Shown here piece by piece: positions 18,788 to 30,301 of a stretch of DNA of 64,000 nucleotides (its first letter is position 1; each line of letters starts with the position of its first letter). The position numbers were made by a program, and so were the translations under genes. The DNA lies in assembly GCF_900699785.1 (NCBI RefSeq), contig NZ_LR535679.1, forward strand, positions 434,001-498,000, written 5' to 3'. The stretch is from Campylobacter showae. Lineage in GTDB: Bacteria; Campylobacterota; Campylobacteria; Campylobacterales; Campylobacteraceae. The notes below the pieces were generated by a model. That model was not told the DNA's origin and searched no databases. It saw only the letters and a list, made by a program, of their open reading frames with translations.

Positions 18788-20890
18788 TTATTTCAGCCCT
18801 TTTTTGAGCTTTCTAACGAGAAATCTCGCCAAATGAAGCTCGTCAAAAAGCGATTTTTCTATACAAAGCGGACGGTCGAAAATAAGATCGCAGATGAGCT
18901 CCGCACCAAGCACGGCCGTACAAAGCCCGCGCGAGCCGTGAGCGGTGCTCGCATATACGTTAGGTACGTATTTTGGATGCGGATTGGACTTGCCTTTCGT
19001 CCAAAGTAGCGATTTGTAGGTATCTTTATAAAAATGCTCGTCGTAAAGCCGCCCGATAAGCGGAAAGCGGTCGCCGCTATAGCTACGGTAACCGACTTTT
19101 GAGCCAATTATTCGGACGTTTTGCAGTACTTTAGGCGCGATGTTTGAGCTGTTGTTTTCAGGCCTAGCCAAATTTGACGCATCTCGCGCCTGTACGGGGT
19201 TACTCGCGGTTTTGGCGCACAAACCTATGTTTTTACTCAAATTTATATCGTTCCTACTCGCTTCTAAACGATTTAAATTTTCAGCGTCGCCGTCTCGGCC
19301 GATGGTCAAATTTGTATCTTGCGCACCACTTAAATTTAGTCGCTCGTTTTTTGCAAATTTGCCGTCCAAAAACTCGGCGACGTCGGCTAAATTTTTCTCG
19401 TCGTCGCTAGGGCGCGACTCGTCCAAAAAAAGATTTCTATCATAAGTCGCGCCGATCACCTGCACGCCATCTACAGGCGGACAAATGTAGCCTTTGGCGC
19501 TAAAAGGCGCAGACGTCCAGACGGTCGGCTCGATATGCGTGACCTGGCCGCGCACAGAGCTAAGCCTGATGTCGTAGTCCGCAAAAAGCTCCATACTCTC
19601 GCTGCCGATAGCAAGCACGAGCACGTCGGCGTCAATGCTTCGTCCGTCCTTAAAGTGCGCTCTAACCGCGCCGCCCCCAAGCGCCTCAAAGCCCGTAAAT
19701 TCGCAGTTTAAAAGCGTTTTTATGTCTGCGCTTGCAGCCTTACACATCTTTCTAGGGCGAGCTTTTGCGCCGTTAAAGATAAACGCGCTAGCGTAAGGCT
19801 CGTCATCAAATTTTAGCTCAAAAACGCCGTTATCCGCGTCAAATTCGCGCCACTCGTAAAAGCGCTCCAGGGTCTTTTGCTCGTATGCGTAGTCCGTCGC
19901 ACCGCAAAACTCTATCTCCTGGGCGCCGAGGTTTTGGCCGTAAAAGCGCGCCGCCTGCAAAAAGGCGTTCATATGCATGCGGCCTAAATTTACGGTTGGT
20001 TTCGTGATAAGCGGCATCAAAATCCCGCAGTGATTTCCAGAGCCGTTTAGCGCGATGTCGCCGCACTTTTCGGCGATCGTGACCTTTAAACCTTGCTCGC
20101 GCAACTTAAACGCGCAAACGCAGCCAGCCACGCCGCCGCCGATAACTAGCGCCGTCTTTGGAGCGATCGTTGTGGCGGGATCAAATCTGCTAAACCAAAT
20201 CTCGCTTCTAGCTTGTCGCTCGCCCGCAAATTTAGCACGTAGCATCTCGCGCTTTTTGCCGTAGCCTTTTAGCAAATTTACCTCAAAGCCGCTATCTTGC
20301 AGGGCTCTTTTTAACGCGCCCGAGGCCGAATACGTGCAAACAGCGGCGCCGGGAGCGCATAAATTTGCGATTTTAGCACAAACCCGCTCGCTCCACATAG
20401 CTTCGTTTTTAGCGGGAGCAAAGCCATCCATAAAAACGGCATCCGCGATAAAGCTAAGCTCGTCCAAAACCTCGTCCACGTCGCCAAAGCACAAAGTAAG
20501 CGTGACGTTTGGGGACAAATTTAGCCTATGAAATCCGCAAACAAGCGGCGGATAGGCATCCAAAAGCTTGCCAGAAACATCCGCAAGCTCGCTAAAATTC
20601 GCGTAAATTTTGGCTAGATCGTCTCTAGCGATCGGCGTTTTTTCGATACTTACGAAATTTAAAAATTTATCCGAGTTTTTAAATCTTTTAAAAGCGCAGA
20701 GGAAATTTAACCCCGCGCCAAACCCCGTCTCAAGTACGTTGAATTCGCTCTTTTTCTCCCAAATTTCATCAAAAACGGAGTTAAAAACGTACTCGCTTTG
20801 CCCTATGGGATCATCTGCATTAAAGTAAATGTCGTCAAATTCGGGACTAAATGGAATGCCGTCTTTAAAAACGACTCGCGCGCTTTTCAT
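18788..20890 (-). CDS. mnmC: MnmC, bifunctional tRNA mnm5(s2)U34 methyltransferase/oxidase
   Basis: Final two steps of mnm5s2U synthesis at the wobble uridine of tRNAs. The N-terminal SAM-dependent methyltransferase half (about residues 1-225) has FNVLETGFGAGLNFL and DAVFMDGFAPAKN. The C-terminal FAD-dependent oxidase half starts with ALVIGGGVAGCVCAFKL (about 242-258). Between about residues 520 and 600 there is an Asn/Ser/Ala-rich low-complexity stretch (for example ASNLARPENNSSNI) not expected in the fold, which raises the length to 700. Its start overlaps the amiA stop by 4 bases. Confidence 0.92.
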   Translation of the reverse strand: MKSARVVFKDGIPFSPEFDDIYFNADDPIGQSEYVFNSVFDEIWEKKSEFNVLETGFGAGLNFLCAFKRFKNSDKFLNFVSIEKTPIARDDLAKIYANFSELADVSGKLLDAYPPLVCGFHRLNLSPNVTLTLCFGDVDEVLDELSFIADAVFMDGFAPAKNEAMWSERVCAKIANLCAPGAAVCTYSASGALKRALQDSGFEVNLLKGYGKKREMLRAKFAGERQARSEIWFSRFDPATTIAPKTALVIGGGVAGCVCAFKLREQGLKVTIAEKCGDIALNGSGNHCGILMPLITKPTVNLGRMHMNAFLQAARFYGQNLGAQEIEFCGATDYAYEQKTLERFYEWREFDADNGVFELKFDDEPYASAFIFNGAKARPRKMCKAASADIKTLLNCEFTGFEALGGGAVRAHFKDGRSIDADVLVLAIGSESMELFADYDIRLSSVRGQVTHIEPTVWTSAPFSAKGYICPPVDGVQVIGATYDRNLFLDESRPSDDEKNLADVAEFLDGKFAKNERLNLSGAQDTNLTIGRDGDAENLNRLEASRNDINLSKNIGLCAKTASNPVQARDASNLARPENNSSNIAPKVLQNVRIIGSKVGYRSYSGDRFPLIGRLYDEHFYKDTYKSLLWTKGKSNPHPKYVPNVYASTAHGSRGLCTAVLGAELICDLIFDRPLCIEKSLFDELHLARFLVRKLKKGLK

Positions 20891-22731
20891 TGCTGGTTTG
20901 AAAAATAGACGTCTATGCCGTCCGCAAGCCCCTTGGCTAGGGCGTCTTGGTATTTTGAGTTATTTATGAGCTCGCCCTCGTCTGGGTGAGTGATGTAGCC
21001 GACCTCAAGCAGCACCGCTGGCATCAGCGCGCCTACTAGCACCCAAAAAGGCGCCTCGCGAACGCCGCCGTCGGATGCCTTTGAGCTCACCGATTTAGCT
21101 CGCGCTAAAACTTCGCGCTGAACGTCGATGGCGAGCTTGTTTGAGGCGATGATTTTCTCGCGGTTAAGGAAATTTAAAAATGTCTGCTTAGAAAAATAGT
21201 TCATCTCCTCGATGTCGGATTTGTTTTCCAGCGCGGCGGCGTTTTTGCTGCGCTCGGAACGAGCCGGCGAGAGGAAAAACGTCTCGATACCGCGCATAGT
21301 CGCCGCCTTAGTCTTGTTTGGTGCGGCATTTGCATGGATGGAGATAAAGAGATCTGCAGCCTTGTCGTTGGCGTATTTCGTGCGGTCGCGAAGGTTGATA
21401 AATTTATCCTTGCTACGCGTGTAATAAACCTTGTAGCCGCGTCCTTGTAGCTCCTTGCCCGCCTTTTGCGCGATACTTAGCACGACGTTTTTTTCTTTTA
21501 AAGAGCCGTTTATGGCGCCAGGATCGTCGCCTCCGTGCCCAGCGTCAAGGACGATAACTTTGCCTTTAGCGCTTGTAATTTTTTTAGCGCTTGTAGTTTT
21601 TACGGGCGCCAGCACAATTTCCTGCTCGTCTTTTTTAGTGGTGCTTTGAGTACTTTTTGCATCCGTCTTGGCCTGCGCGGTAGCTTTTTCCTGCTTTTGC
21701 TGAGCGAGCTTTTGATTTTGAGCTTGAGATTGAGCGGTTTTTTGCTGTTGCGGCGCTTGCGCTATTTCAGGCTTTGGCTTGGCCGCGTTTTTTTGGGCTT
21801 CTTGCTTTTGTTCTAGCTTAGCTTGTTCGATTTTTTTCTTTTCGGCCATCTGCCTAGCTTGTATCTGAGCCTGCTTCAGGTCGATCGTTTTTTCTACGTT
21901 TTGTTTTTGCGAGATTTGCGATTTTTGATGATTGTCTTTTGCTGCGGATTGTTTGGAGTTTAAATTTTCATTTTTTACGGATTTTTGCTCTTGCGTGGGA
22001 GAGGCCTTTTTAAAAACTAGCGACCGATCTTCGGCCCTTAGCTTTAAATTTATCTCAAATTTGTTCACGAAAACCACCCTCACGGTGCTCGCGTCAAACT
22101 GACTTATACGGACCTCATCGACCAAAAATCCTTTTATACTCTCTACCGTTCCGGCGCTCCAAACGCCCTTAAACTGGTATATATCCCTATATAAGCCTTT
22201 TTGATTTAGGGTAAATTTATTGATATCGCTGCCGCTTAGCTGCCTATTAAATTTTAGCTCCAAGCTATCGCTACCCCTGATCACGGAAACTAGCGTAAGC
22301 TTGTCCTGCTCGGCCGGGTTTTTCTTGTTTACCGGCGCAGAGAGTTGCTTTAGCTCGGTGGGCTTTTGTTTGGCTTCTTTTTGATCTTTTACCTCGGGCT
22401 GCTTAGGCTTTGGCGCCTCTTTTTCTTTTTTAGGCGCAGGTGCAGCTTTTGGCTGCGGCAGGCCCTTTAGCTCTTTTTCGTACGACTTCGTATCCAGCCC
22501 CAGAGCTTTTGCGCTTTTTATCAGACGCTGCAGAGACTTTGCGGTTAGCTCCTTGTCGTTATGCATGATGGATCTAACGTACAGCACGCGCAGTTCTTGA
22601 TGAAATTCCGTCTTTTTCTTGCTACTTGCGCCGTCAAATTCGCGGTCGAATTTATCAAAAAAGCCGTCGTTCGCAAACGCCGCCGCCAATAAAAATAAAA
22701 TTACAAAAATTTTTCTAATTATCTTCGCCAT
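20887..22731 (-). CDS. amiA: N-acetylmuramoyl-L-alanine amidase (AmiA type)
   Basis: Zinc amidase that cuts the stem peptide from MurNAc during septum splitting. It has a signal peptide (residues 1-18), an N-terminal AMIN-like region, and a very long Gln/Lys/Ala-rich linker (about 240-385). The C-terminal Amidase_3 domain has zinc ligands in VLDAGHGGDDPG, the glutamate before VVLSIA, SIHANA, and catalytic Glu in VLLEVGYITHP. It is 614 residues long. Activation by an EnvC-FtsEX system is plausible because those genes lie downstream in the same block (28-31 kb). It overlaps the upstream gene by 17 bases. Confidence 0.92.
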   Translation of the reverse strand: MAKIIRKIFVILFLLAAAFANDGFFDKFDREFDGASSKKKTEFHQELRVLYVRSIMHNDKELTAKSLQRLIKSAKALGLDTKSYEKELKGLPQPKAAPAPKKEKEAPKPKQPEVKDQKEAKQKPTELKQLSAPVNKKNPAEQDKLTLVSVIRGSDSLELKFNRQLSGSDINKFTLNQKGLYRDIYQFKGVWSAGTVESIKGFLVDEVRISQFDASTVRVVFVNKFEINLKLRAEDRSLVFKKASPTQEQKSVKNENLNSKQSAAKDNHQKSQISQKQNVEKTIDLKQAQIQARQMAEKKKIEQAKLEQKQEAQKNAAKPKPEIAQAPQQQKTAQSQAQNQKLAQQKQEKATAQAKTDAKSTQSTTKKDEQEIVLAPVKTTSAKKITSAKGKVIVLDAGHGGDDPGAINGSLKEKNVVLSIAQKAGKELQGRGYKVYYTRSKDKFINLRDRTKYANDKAADLFISIHANAAPNKTKAATMRGIETFFLSPARSERSKNAAALENKSDIEEMNYFSKQTFLNFLNREKIIASNKLAIDVQREVLARAKSVSSKASDGGVREAPFWVLVGALMPAVLLEVGYITHPDEGELINNSKYQDALAKGLADGIDVYFSNQQ

Positions 22732-23806
22732 TTATCAGTTTTTCAAATAGTTCTTTCACGCTTATTATCTCGTTTAGCTTGTAGCCGTTTGCGCCCGTGA
22801 AAAATAGCCCAGTCTCCTTGCGCCCCTCAAAGGCGTCGTAGAGGCGATCCGCGATACAGTATCCTACCTCTTTGGCCTCTTTGCCACGCTGACACGGACT
22901 TACGCAGTTGCTTACGCAGCTGATTTTCGGCCCTTGGCGTTTATCGACTAGATTTATCAAATTTGTCCTAACGCCGCGCGCTGGGTAGCCTACGGGACTT
23001 TTGATTAACTCGATGTCCTCTTTTTTGGCCGCAAGAAGTACTTGCTTAAACTCTTCGCTAGCGTCGCACTCGTACGTACCGATAAAGCGAGTGCCCATCT
23101 GCACGCCGTTTGCGCCAAGCGAAATAGCCCTATCGATGTCGTTTTTATCCCAGATACCGCCCGCCGCAAATAACGGAAAATCGCCCCACTGCTTTATCTC
23201 TTCGCTAACGGGCGTTATCAAATTTTCAAGTCTATATGCCGGATCGATGCACTGCTCGTACGTAAAGCCCTGATGCCCGCCGCTAAGAGGTCCTTCTAGC
23301 ACCACGGCGTCCGGAAGCCTGCTGTAGCGTCCCTGCCAGCGTTTGCAGATTATTTTTAGCGCCTTTGCCGAGGATACGATAGGAACCAAAGCCACATCCG
23401 GGTAATCTACCGTAAATTCAGGCAAATTCGTAGGCAACCCCGCGCCCGTAATAATCACGTTTATACCGTGGTCGCAGGCGTCTTTTACGATGCGTTCGTA
23501 GTCGTTGCTTGCGTATAGGATATTTACCCCAAGAGGCCTGTCGCCGCAAATTTTACGCGCGTTATCGATGACGGCTTTTAGCCCCTCTCGCGAGTAGAAA
23601 TTTCCGCTACCGTAGGGCTTAGCGTTTAGCTCTTTGGTGATATATTTTCGCCCTTCGTAGTAGCCCGTCCCAACAGAGCTTATGACGCCTAGGCCGCCTT
23701 CTAGGCTGACGTTTCCTGCGAGCCTATCCCAGCTGATACCAAGCCCCATTCCGCCTTGGATTATCGGATATTTTATATCGTATTTTCCGATTTTTACGGG
23801 TTGCAT
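22715..23806 (-). CDS. Nitronate monooxygenase / 2-nitropropane dioxygenase family FMN protein
   Basis: A 363-residue TIM-barrel flavoprotein. The N-terminus IIQGGMGLGISWDRLAGNVS, LSGGHQGF (active-site region), FAAGGIWD and LGANGVQMGTRF (FMN phosphate site) are family signatures. A Cys-containing C-terminal stretch (SCVSNCVSPCQRG) is typical of the campylobacter/clostridial type. Substrate is unknown: the family includes nitronate oxidases and FabK-like enoyl reductases. It abuts tyrS at one base. Confidence 0.82.
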   Translation of the reverse strand: MQPVKIGKYDIKYPIIQGGMGLGISWDRLAGNVSLEGGLGVISSVGTGYYEGRKYITKELNAKPYGSGNFYSREGLKAVIDNARKICGDRPLGVNILYASNDYERIVKDACDHGINVIITGAGLPTNLPEFTVDYPDVALVPIVSSAKALKIICKRWQGRYSRLPDAVVLEGPLSGGHQGFTYEQCIDPAYRLENLITPVSEEIKQWGDFPLFAAGGIWDKNDIDRAISLGANGVQMGTRFIGTYECDASEEFKQVLLAAKKEDIELIKSPVGYPARGVRTNLINLVDKRQGPKISCVSNCVSPCQRGKEAKEVGYCIADRLYDAFEGRKETGLFFTGANGYKLNEIISVKELFEKLINGEDN

Positions 23807-25014
23807 CAGCTTACCTTTAGTTTTGCAAATTTACGCTTGCCTACTTGCAAGACGTATTCGCCGGCACCAAGCTTTAGCTGCTCGTCGGCGATCTTTTCTT
23901 GATTTAAGCTCACGGCGTTTGCCGCGATGTCTCGGCGCGCCTGAGAGCTGCTGGCGCAGAGTCCGCAGTGAGTAAGCGCCTGCACGATCCAAACCGGAGC
24001 TGAGAGTTCAAACTCGTCCATCTCGGTCGGGATCAAATTTTGCGAGTGCACGCGGTCAAATTCGGCCTTCGCCTCTTTTGCCGCCGCTTCGCCGTTATAT
24101 CTAGCCGTGATTTCTAGCGCGAGAGCCTCTTTTACGGCTTTTGGGTGAGCTTTGCCGCTAGCTACGTCCGTTTTTAAATTTGCGATTTCTTCCGCGCTTT
24201 TGTCGCTTAGTAGCTCGTACCAGCGCCACATCAAATCATCGCTTACGCTTAAAATTTTAGCAAACATATCGTTTGGCTCATCGGTCACGCCGATGTAGTT
24301 TCCTAGACTCTTGCTCATTTTATTTACGCCGTCAAGTCCCTCTAAAAGCGGCATCATTATGACGGCTTGCTCTTTGCCGACGTTGTAAACTCGCTGTAAA
24401 GTTCGCCCCATCAGAAGGTTAAATTTTTGATCCGTACCACCCATCTCGATATCGCACTTCATCGCGACGCTGTCGTAGCCCTGAAGCAGCGGGTATAAAA
24501 ATTCGCTTATCGAGATCGAGGCGCCGCTTTTGTATCTTTTCTCAAAATCATCGCGCTCAAGCATCCTAGCCACAGCAAAGATGCTGGTTAGCTCCACGAT
24601 ACCCGCAGCCCCCAGCTCGTTTAGCCACTTGGAGTTAAACATTATCTTTGTTTTTTGCGGGTCTAAGATTTTAAAAACTTGCTCCTCGTAGGTTTTGGCG
24701 TTTGCCGCGACGGTCTCGCGGTCTAGTTTTTTACGCGTCTGGCTTTTGCCGCTTGGATCGCCGATTTGCCCCGTGAAATCGCCTATCAAAAACTGCACTA
24801 TCGCACCGTGTTTTTGCAAAAGAGCCATCTTTTGAAGCACTACGGTGTGGCCTAGGTGCAGATCGGGAGCCGTCGGGTCAAAGCCTGCTTTAACGTAGAA
24901 ATTTTCGCCCTTTTCATAGTAGTTTTTTACTAAATTTTCGACGCGCTCCTCGTCTATCATCTCGGCGACGCCCTTTTTTATATCGCTCATTATTTTGCTC
25001 AAATTTTCGCCCAT
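23806..25014 (-). CDS. tyrS: Tyrosyl-tRNA synthetase
   Basis: Class I synthetase of 402 residues. HIGH-type motif HLGHTV (about 53-58), KMSKS motif NKMSKSLGN (about 238-246) and C-terminal S4 RNA-binding domain ([16 protein letters not shown]). The size and KMSKS type place it in the TyrZ-like bacterial subgroup. It belongs to the minus-strand operon with spoT. Confidence 0.95.
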   Translation of the reverse strand: MGENLSKIMSDIKKGVAEMIDEERVENLVKNYYEKGENFYVKAGFDPTAPDLHLGHTVVLQKMALLQKHGAIVQFLIGDFTGQIGDPSGKSQTRKKLDRETVAANAKTYEEQVFKILDPQKTKIMFNSKWLNELGAAGIVELTSIFAVARMLERDDFEKRYKSGASISISEFLYPLLQGYDSVAMKCDIEMGGTDQKFNLLMGRTLQRVYNVGKEQAVIMMPLLEGLDGVNKMSKSLGNYIGVTDEPNDMFAKILSVSDDLMWRWYELLSDKSAEEIANLKTDVASGKAHPKAVKEALALEITARYNGEAAAKEAKAEFDRVHSQNLIPTEMDEFELSAPVWIVQALTHCGLCASSSQARRDIAANAVSLNQEKIADEQLKLGAGEYVLQVGKRKFAKLKVS

Positions 25015-25031
25015 TTTCTCTCCTAAATTTA

Positions 25032-27230
25032 TTAATGTCCGTATGCGTCGTCAAGCGACACGAAGTCGATGATCTTGTAGCGATCTCTTAGTCGTTCTTT
25101 TATCTCGTTCACGTTCAAATTTTCGCCAAGCTCGATCGTCAGCTCGAAAAAGTCCGCCGTCGCCTCTCTGGTCTCGGTAAGGCTGATGGTTACGAGATCT
25201 ACTTGCATTTTCGCCATATACGTCAAAAACTCGGCTAGAGACCCACGCCTGTTTTCAAGGCTTAGGATGATCTTAAATCTATGCGGAGCGACCCGCGTCC
25301 ATTTGACGAAAATCATCTCGTTTTTTTCTTCGGCTAGCTTCATAAAACGCTCGCAAAGCTTGTGGTGTACGGTGACGTGGTGATAGTTTCTAAATCCCAC
25401 GATATCGTCTCCGCGCTTTGGGTTGCAGCAATAATCAAACTCGATGCTATTTATTTTGTGGTTCGAGTAGATCACGATATTTTCAAATTTTTGCTTTTTG
25501 ACGTTATATTTATCCGTCATCGCGATAGCAAACGGACGGTCTCTTTTTACGTATTTTTTTAGCGCGTTTACCACGTCTTGCAGATACACCGAGTCAAACG
25601 CAGCTCTAAAAATTTTCTTGGTCAAATTTTCAGTCTCTAGCCACTGCTCGATAGTTTGAGAAGGCACGGCAAAAATGCCGCTTAAAATTTCGATCGCGAC
25701 CATATTGTTGATATCTCTTATCTTTTGCTTGCAGTACGATCGGATCGTGGCTCTAGCCTTGCCCGTTTTTACGCTGCCTAGCCACGAACAGCGGTATTTT
25801 GGCTCATCGCCGGTCACGATACTCACGATATCGCCGTTTTTTAGCTCCGTTAGTAGCGGTACTCGCACGCGGTTTACGTAGGCTTCTTTGGCGTGCAAGC
25901 CTACGTGCGTGTGTATCTCGTAAGCGTAATCAAGCGCCGTAGCGCCGCGCGGAAGCGTGAATATGTCGCCCTTTGGCGAATAAACCGCGACATCCTCTAC
26001 ATAAAGGCTATCTTTTGCGTATTCGTAGAGTTCCTCAGGGTTTTCGCTCGCTTCCTCCATGCCGTTTTCTATGCCGCTGATATCGCTTAGCCAGTCTAGT
26101 TTCGGGTTTAAAAAGCCGCCCGTTTTATATTTCCAGTGCGCTGCAACGCCGTATTCTGCGGTCTTGTGCATGTCAAAGGTGCGAATTTGAACCTCAAAGA
26201 TGCTTTTGTTATCAAATATCGTCGTGTGTATGGTTTGGTAACCGTTTTGCTTCGGAAGCGCGACGTAGTCTTTGAAGCGCGAGATTAGAGGATTAAAATT
26301 TATATGTAAATTTCCAAGCACCAGATAGCAATCCTGCGGCTCTTTAACCAGCACGCGTGCGGCTAACAGATCCAGCACCTCCTCGATCGAGATGCCTTTT
26401 CTCTGCATTTTTAAGTAGATCGAGTAGTGGTGCTTGATGCGCTTTTGTATCTCAAAGTCGTTTTCGCTAAAACCGTTTTTAAGTAAAATTTGAAAAATTT
26501 TATCGGTAAACGCGTTTAGCTTTAACACAAGCTGCTGTTTGTGCTCGGTTAAGTAGTCGTCGATTTTTTTGTACTCTTCGGGCAAAGCATACTTAAAGCT
26601 AAGATCCTCAAGTACGTTTTTTATCGACGAAATACCCAGTCTATGCGCGATCGGAGCGTAAACCATCAGCGTCTCTTCAGCGATTCGCTTTTGCTTTTCG
26701 GGGCGCAAAGCTTGTAGCGTTAGCATATTGTGCAGTCTATCGCAGAGCTTTACCACGAGCACTCTCACGTCCTCGATAGATATTAGCAGCATCTTGCGAA
26801 AGGTCATCGCAGACGCCGCCAGACGCTCGTTTGACTCCGAGCTTGCAAGCTTATCCTCTCTGATGGCTACGATTTTAGTTAATCCCTCGACTAGCTTTGC
26901 GACCTCTTCGCCAAAGTCCTCACGCACGCTCTCGATCGACCTATCCGTATCCTCGACCACGTCGTGCAGCAAGGCGGCGATAATCATATCCTCGTCCCCG
27001 CCCATGTGTGCCACGATGCAGGCCACTAAGATAGGGTGTATCGCGTACGGTTCGCCGCTTTTTCTAAACTGACCAGCGTGCGAGATGACGCAGCATTCGA
27101 TCGCGCGCTCTAAATTCGGCGTCAAATTTATGAGTACGCTAAGAAGTTGCCTCGCCTGCGCGACGTCCTTGCAAGCGGTTATATCGTCGATTAATTGTTC
27201 TAGTAAAAACCCGCTATTTAGCTGCTTCAA
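25032..27230 (-). CDS. spoT: Bifunctional (p)ppGpp synthetase/hydrolase Rel/SpoT
   Basis: Single long RelA-SpoT homologue governing the stringent response. The HD hydrolase domain ([25 protein letters not shown]) is intact. The synthetase domain carries [17 protein letters not shown], and TGS (about 405-465) and C-terminal ACT (about 660-732) domains follow. The 732-residue length is normal. Campylobacters normally have only this long RSH. It overlaps rpoZ by 17 bases, so synthetase and the omega subunit are co-expressed. Confidence 0.95.
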   Translation of the reverse strand: MKQLNSGFLLEQLIDDITACKDVAQARQLLSVLINLTPNLERAIECCVISHAGQFRKSGEPYAIHPILVACIVAHMGGDEDMIIAALLHDVVEDTDRSIESVREDFGEEVAKLVEGLTKIVAIREDKLASSESNERLAASAMTFRKMLLISIEDVRVLVVKLCDRLHNMLTLQALRPEKQKRIAEETLMVYAPIAHRLGISSIKNVLEDLSFKYALPEEYKKIDDYLTEHKQQLVLKLNAFTDKIFQILLKNGFSENDFEIQKRIKHHYSIYLKMQRKGISIEEVLDLLAARVLVKEPQDCYLVLGNLHINFNPLISRFKDYVALPKQNGYQTIHTTIFDNKSIFEVQIRTFDMHKTAEYGVAAHWKYKTGGFLNPKLDWLSDISGIENGMEEASENPEELYEYAKDSLYVEDVAVYSPKGDIFTLPRGATALDYAYEIHTHVGLHAKEAYVNRVRVPLLTELKNGDIVSIVTGDEPKYRCSWLGSVKTGKARATIRSYCKQKIRDINNMVAIEILSGIFAVPSQTIEQWLETENLTKKIFRAAFDSVYLQDVVNALKKYVKRDRPFAIAMTDKYNVKKQKFENIVIYSNHKINSIEFDYCCNPKRGDDIVGFRNYHHVTVHHKLCERFMKLAEEKNEMIFVKWTRVAPHRFKIILSLENRRGSLAEFLTYMAKMQVDLVTISLTETREATADFFELTIELGENLNVNEIKERLRDRYKIIDFVSLDDAYGH

Positions 27231-27432
27231 CTATGCCCTCTAAAGCTATTTTGCCCTCGGCTATCTCGCGTAGGGCGATATCGGCAAATTTCATCTTGCT
27301 AACGTCGATATCAAGCAGGCTTTTTGCTCCACCGGCTAGCGCCTCGGCTCTTTTGGCTACGACTAGAGCGAGCTTATATCTATCGTCTCCGACTAGTTTT
27401 AGAGCCTTTGCCGCTACTTCTTCAGATCTCAT
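27214..27432 (-). CDS. rpoZ: RNA polymerase omega subunit
   Basis: A 72-residue omega subunit that assists beta' folding. It has the conserved [15 protein letters not shown] motif and an acidic/hydrophobic tail. It begins [11 protein letters not shown] after AAGGAGAATAA. The pyrH-rpoZ-spoT order is conserved in campylobacters. Confidence 0.92.
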   Translation of the reverse strand: MRSEEVAAKALKLVGDDRYKLALVVAKRAEALAGGAKSLLDIDVSKMKFADIALREIAEGKIALEGIVEAAK

Positions 27433-27447
27433 TTATTCTCCTTAAAT

Positions 27448-28170
<723 letters not shown>

Positions 28171-28238
28171 TCATCTCCTTAAATTTTCGGATTTTAGCTA
28201 AATTTGCTTTAAATTTTGCTAATCTCGGCGCGCGAGTG

Positions 28239-29489
28239 CTATTTTAGGCTGATTAGCTCGAGGGGGTCTATGTGGTAGTTTTTCTGCGTTACTTCAAAGG
28301 TTAGATCTCGCTGCACGCGCCCGATGACGTAGCCTTTTTGTACCTTTGCGCCCACTTTTACCGTAGGAGCGATCTGGCTAAGGTGCGCGTAGATCGTGTG
28401 GATGCCGTTTGGATTTTCGATGATGACGACCTTATCTAGCATCGCAGTTTCTTTGGCAAAGACCACTTTGCCGTTAAATACGCTTTTTACCTTTGCGTCG
28501 GCCGAATTTGCGCTTAGCACGACCGATTCGTTAAAAATTTTGATGTTATAGATGGGGTCTACGTAGTTGCCGAATTTTTGCTTGACCGTAAAACCGTCAA
28601 GCGGCGCGATCGTCTTTTCGCCGCTATATTTTTTTACGAGGCTAGTTTGATAGCTCGAGCCAAACTGCTTGACGTCGCCATCAGACGCGCTCGCGGTAGC
28701 CTCGCCCTTTTTATCTTTCTTATTTTTTTGAGCTTTAGCTTCGGCTGCTTTTTGCGCGGCTAGGGCTTTTTTAGCCTCCTCACTCTCCCTTTTTGCTACG
28801 ATTTTTAGCTCTTCTAGCGTCTTTCTGATCTCGTCTTGTTGGGCTTGTAGGCGCGAGAGTTGCTTTTGATAAATTTCCTTATCCCGCTTTAAATTCGCCA
28901 GCGTTTTCATCTGCTTATCCTGCAGAGAAACGAGCTCGGCTTGCTTAAATTTAAAGGTTTTTAAATTCGACTTTATCCCGTCGATCTTATCGTTTTGGGT
29001 TTTTATCAAATTTTGCGTACTTTCGTACTGCTTGGCTAGCTCGTTAAAATCATCTTTTAGTACCGAATTTAGCTTGCTTAAAATCTCGGTCGCGATGATG
29101 CTATCCACGCCCTCCTCGTACTCTTTTGGCATTATGAGATCGAAAGAAAACTCGTCCGAGATGATACGTACGATGCTTTTTTGTATGTCTTTTTGGCTTT
29201 GCGTGAGGTCTTTGTTTTGCTTTACCAGCTCGTCAAGCTCGCCGCTAGCGCTTTTGGCGCTATTTTCTAACTGAGCTATTTGCATTATGAGCTCTTTCAT
29301 CTTATCGTCGGTTTGCTTGACGCTTTTTTCGCCGCCGAGTATGTCGCCGGCTAGGTCGTCGAGCTTTTTATTTAGCTGCTTTTCAAGCTCTTTTGAGGAC
29401 TCGAGATAGGTCGTTTGATTTTTTATCTTCTCGCCCGTGCTTGCATTTAAGCAAAGCGCGGCAGCCAGCAAAAAGCAAATTTTCCTCAT
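28239..29489 (-). CDS. EnvC-like M23-family murein hydrolase activator or peptidase
   Basis: Periplasmic protein of 416 residues. It has a signal peptide (1-17), two long coiled coils (about 30-270) and a C-terminal LytM/M23 domain (about 300-416). The usual zinc-ligand motifs are not evident: the block reads VIIENPNGIHTIYAHLSQ, with HxH replaced by a single His, and the HxxxD-type motif is not clear. That pattern suits a catalytically inactive EnvC-type activator of AmiA rather than an active endopeptidase. It directly follows ftsX (4-base overlap), and EnvC is the FtsEX-controlled activator in E. coli. Confidence 0.8.
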   Translation of the reverse strand: MRKICFLLAAALCLNASTGEKIKNQTTYLESSKELEKQLNKKLDDLAGDILGGEKSVKQTDDKMKELIMQIAQLENSAKSASGELDELVKQNKDLTQSQKDIQKSIVRIISDEFSFDLIMPKEYEEGVDSIIATEILSKLNSVLKDDFNELAKQYESTQNLIKTQNDKIDGIKSNLKTFKFKQAELVSLQDKQMKTLANLKRDKEIYQKQLSRLQAQQDEIRKTLEELKIVAKRESEEAKKALAAQKAAEAKAQKNKKDKKGEATASASDGDVKQFGSSYQTSLVKKYSGEKTIAPLDGFTVKQKFGNYVDPIYNIKIFNESVVLSANSADAKVKSVFNGKVVFAKETAMLDKVVIIENPNGIHTIYAHLSQIAPTVKVGAKVQKGYVIGRVQRDLTFEVTQKNYHIDPLELISLK

Positions 29490-30301
29490 ATCGCCCTTGC
29501 TTTTCTCATCACGAGATAAACGGCAAAAAAGCTAATCGCAAGCGAAACGCCCAGCAGTACACCGCCCTCGTAAAACAGATCTATCGCGGGCAAATTTATA
29601 TTTAGGTCGGTAGCTACTTCTTTAACCGGCTGCAAATCCGGCAAAATAATATAAAAAACCGCCACCAAAACGGTCGCGATAAAAGAATCAAACAGCGCGG
29701 TTTTGTATAAAGCGCCCGATTTTAGCCACGACGGAGCGCCAAGAAGCGTCATTATCTCGATACGCTCTTTGTGCTCATAGAGCCAAATTCGCATCTGCTT
29801 TGCGATAAGCATGAGCCCGATTAGGCCGATTAGGCCCGAAAATATCGCGGATATATTTTTAATCAGCTGCATGATTTTATAAATTTTATCGTGCGTTTTT
29901 GAAAAGGTCTCAACCCTACTCACGCCGTTAATCTTTGAAATTTTATCCTTGATTTCTTCCATATATTTCGTGCTTGGAAAGGCGTTTAGCTTTAGCGAGT
30001 AAAATTTAGGCAACGCGTTTTGCAAAACGGCGATATTTTTAGACGATATGTCCTTAGCAAGCCTCTCTAGCACGGGCTTTGAGCTAAGCGGTTCAAGCGA
30101 CTCGAAGGTATAAATAAGCGGCTTTACGTCGGTAGCATTTAGCTCGTTTTGACTTACGATGATGATGCTATAGTCTTTGTTCATCACGGACTCGTACTCA
30201 TCCACCACTCGCCCGACTAGCAATATAAACTGAATGCCCACGAGCAGCGCCACTAGCGGGATTATCGCGCTTAGATGGGTTTTAAAGGATTTCATGTACA
30301 T
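29486..30301 (-). CDS. ftsX: Cell-division ABC permease FtsX
   Basis: A 271-residue inner-membrane protein with an N-terminal TM (about 13-33), a periplasmic domain and three C-terminal TMs. With FtsE it transmits cytoplasmic ATP hydrolysis to periplasmic amidase activation at the septum. It overlaps ftsE by 20 bases and the EnvC-like gene by 4. Confidence 0.88.
   Translation of the reverse strand: MYMKSFKTHLSAIIPLVALLVGIQFILLVGRVVDEYESVMNKDYSIIIVSQNELNATDVKPLIYTFESLEPLSSKPVLERLAKDISSKNIAVLQNALPKFYSLKLNAFPSTKYMEEIKDKISKINGVSRVETFSKTHDKIYKIMQLIKNISAIFSGLIGLIGLMLIAKQMRIWLYEHKERIEIMTLLGAPSWLKSGALYKTALFDSFIATVLVAVFYIILPDLQPVKEVATDLNINLPAIDLFYEGGVLLGVSLAISFFAVYLVMRKARAI

Noticed and set aside
28239..29489. 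Calling the EnvC-like protein an active M23 endopeptidase
   Set aside because: The zinc-ligand motifs do not look complete by eye and the FtsEX neighbours fit an activator; only an alignment could settle it.
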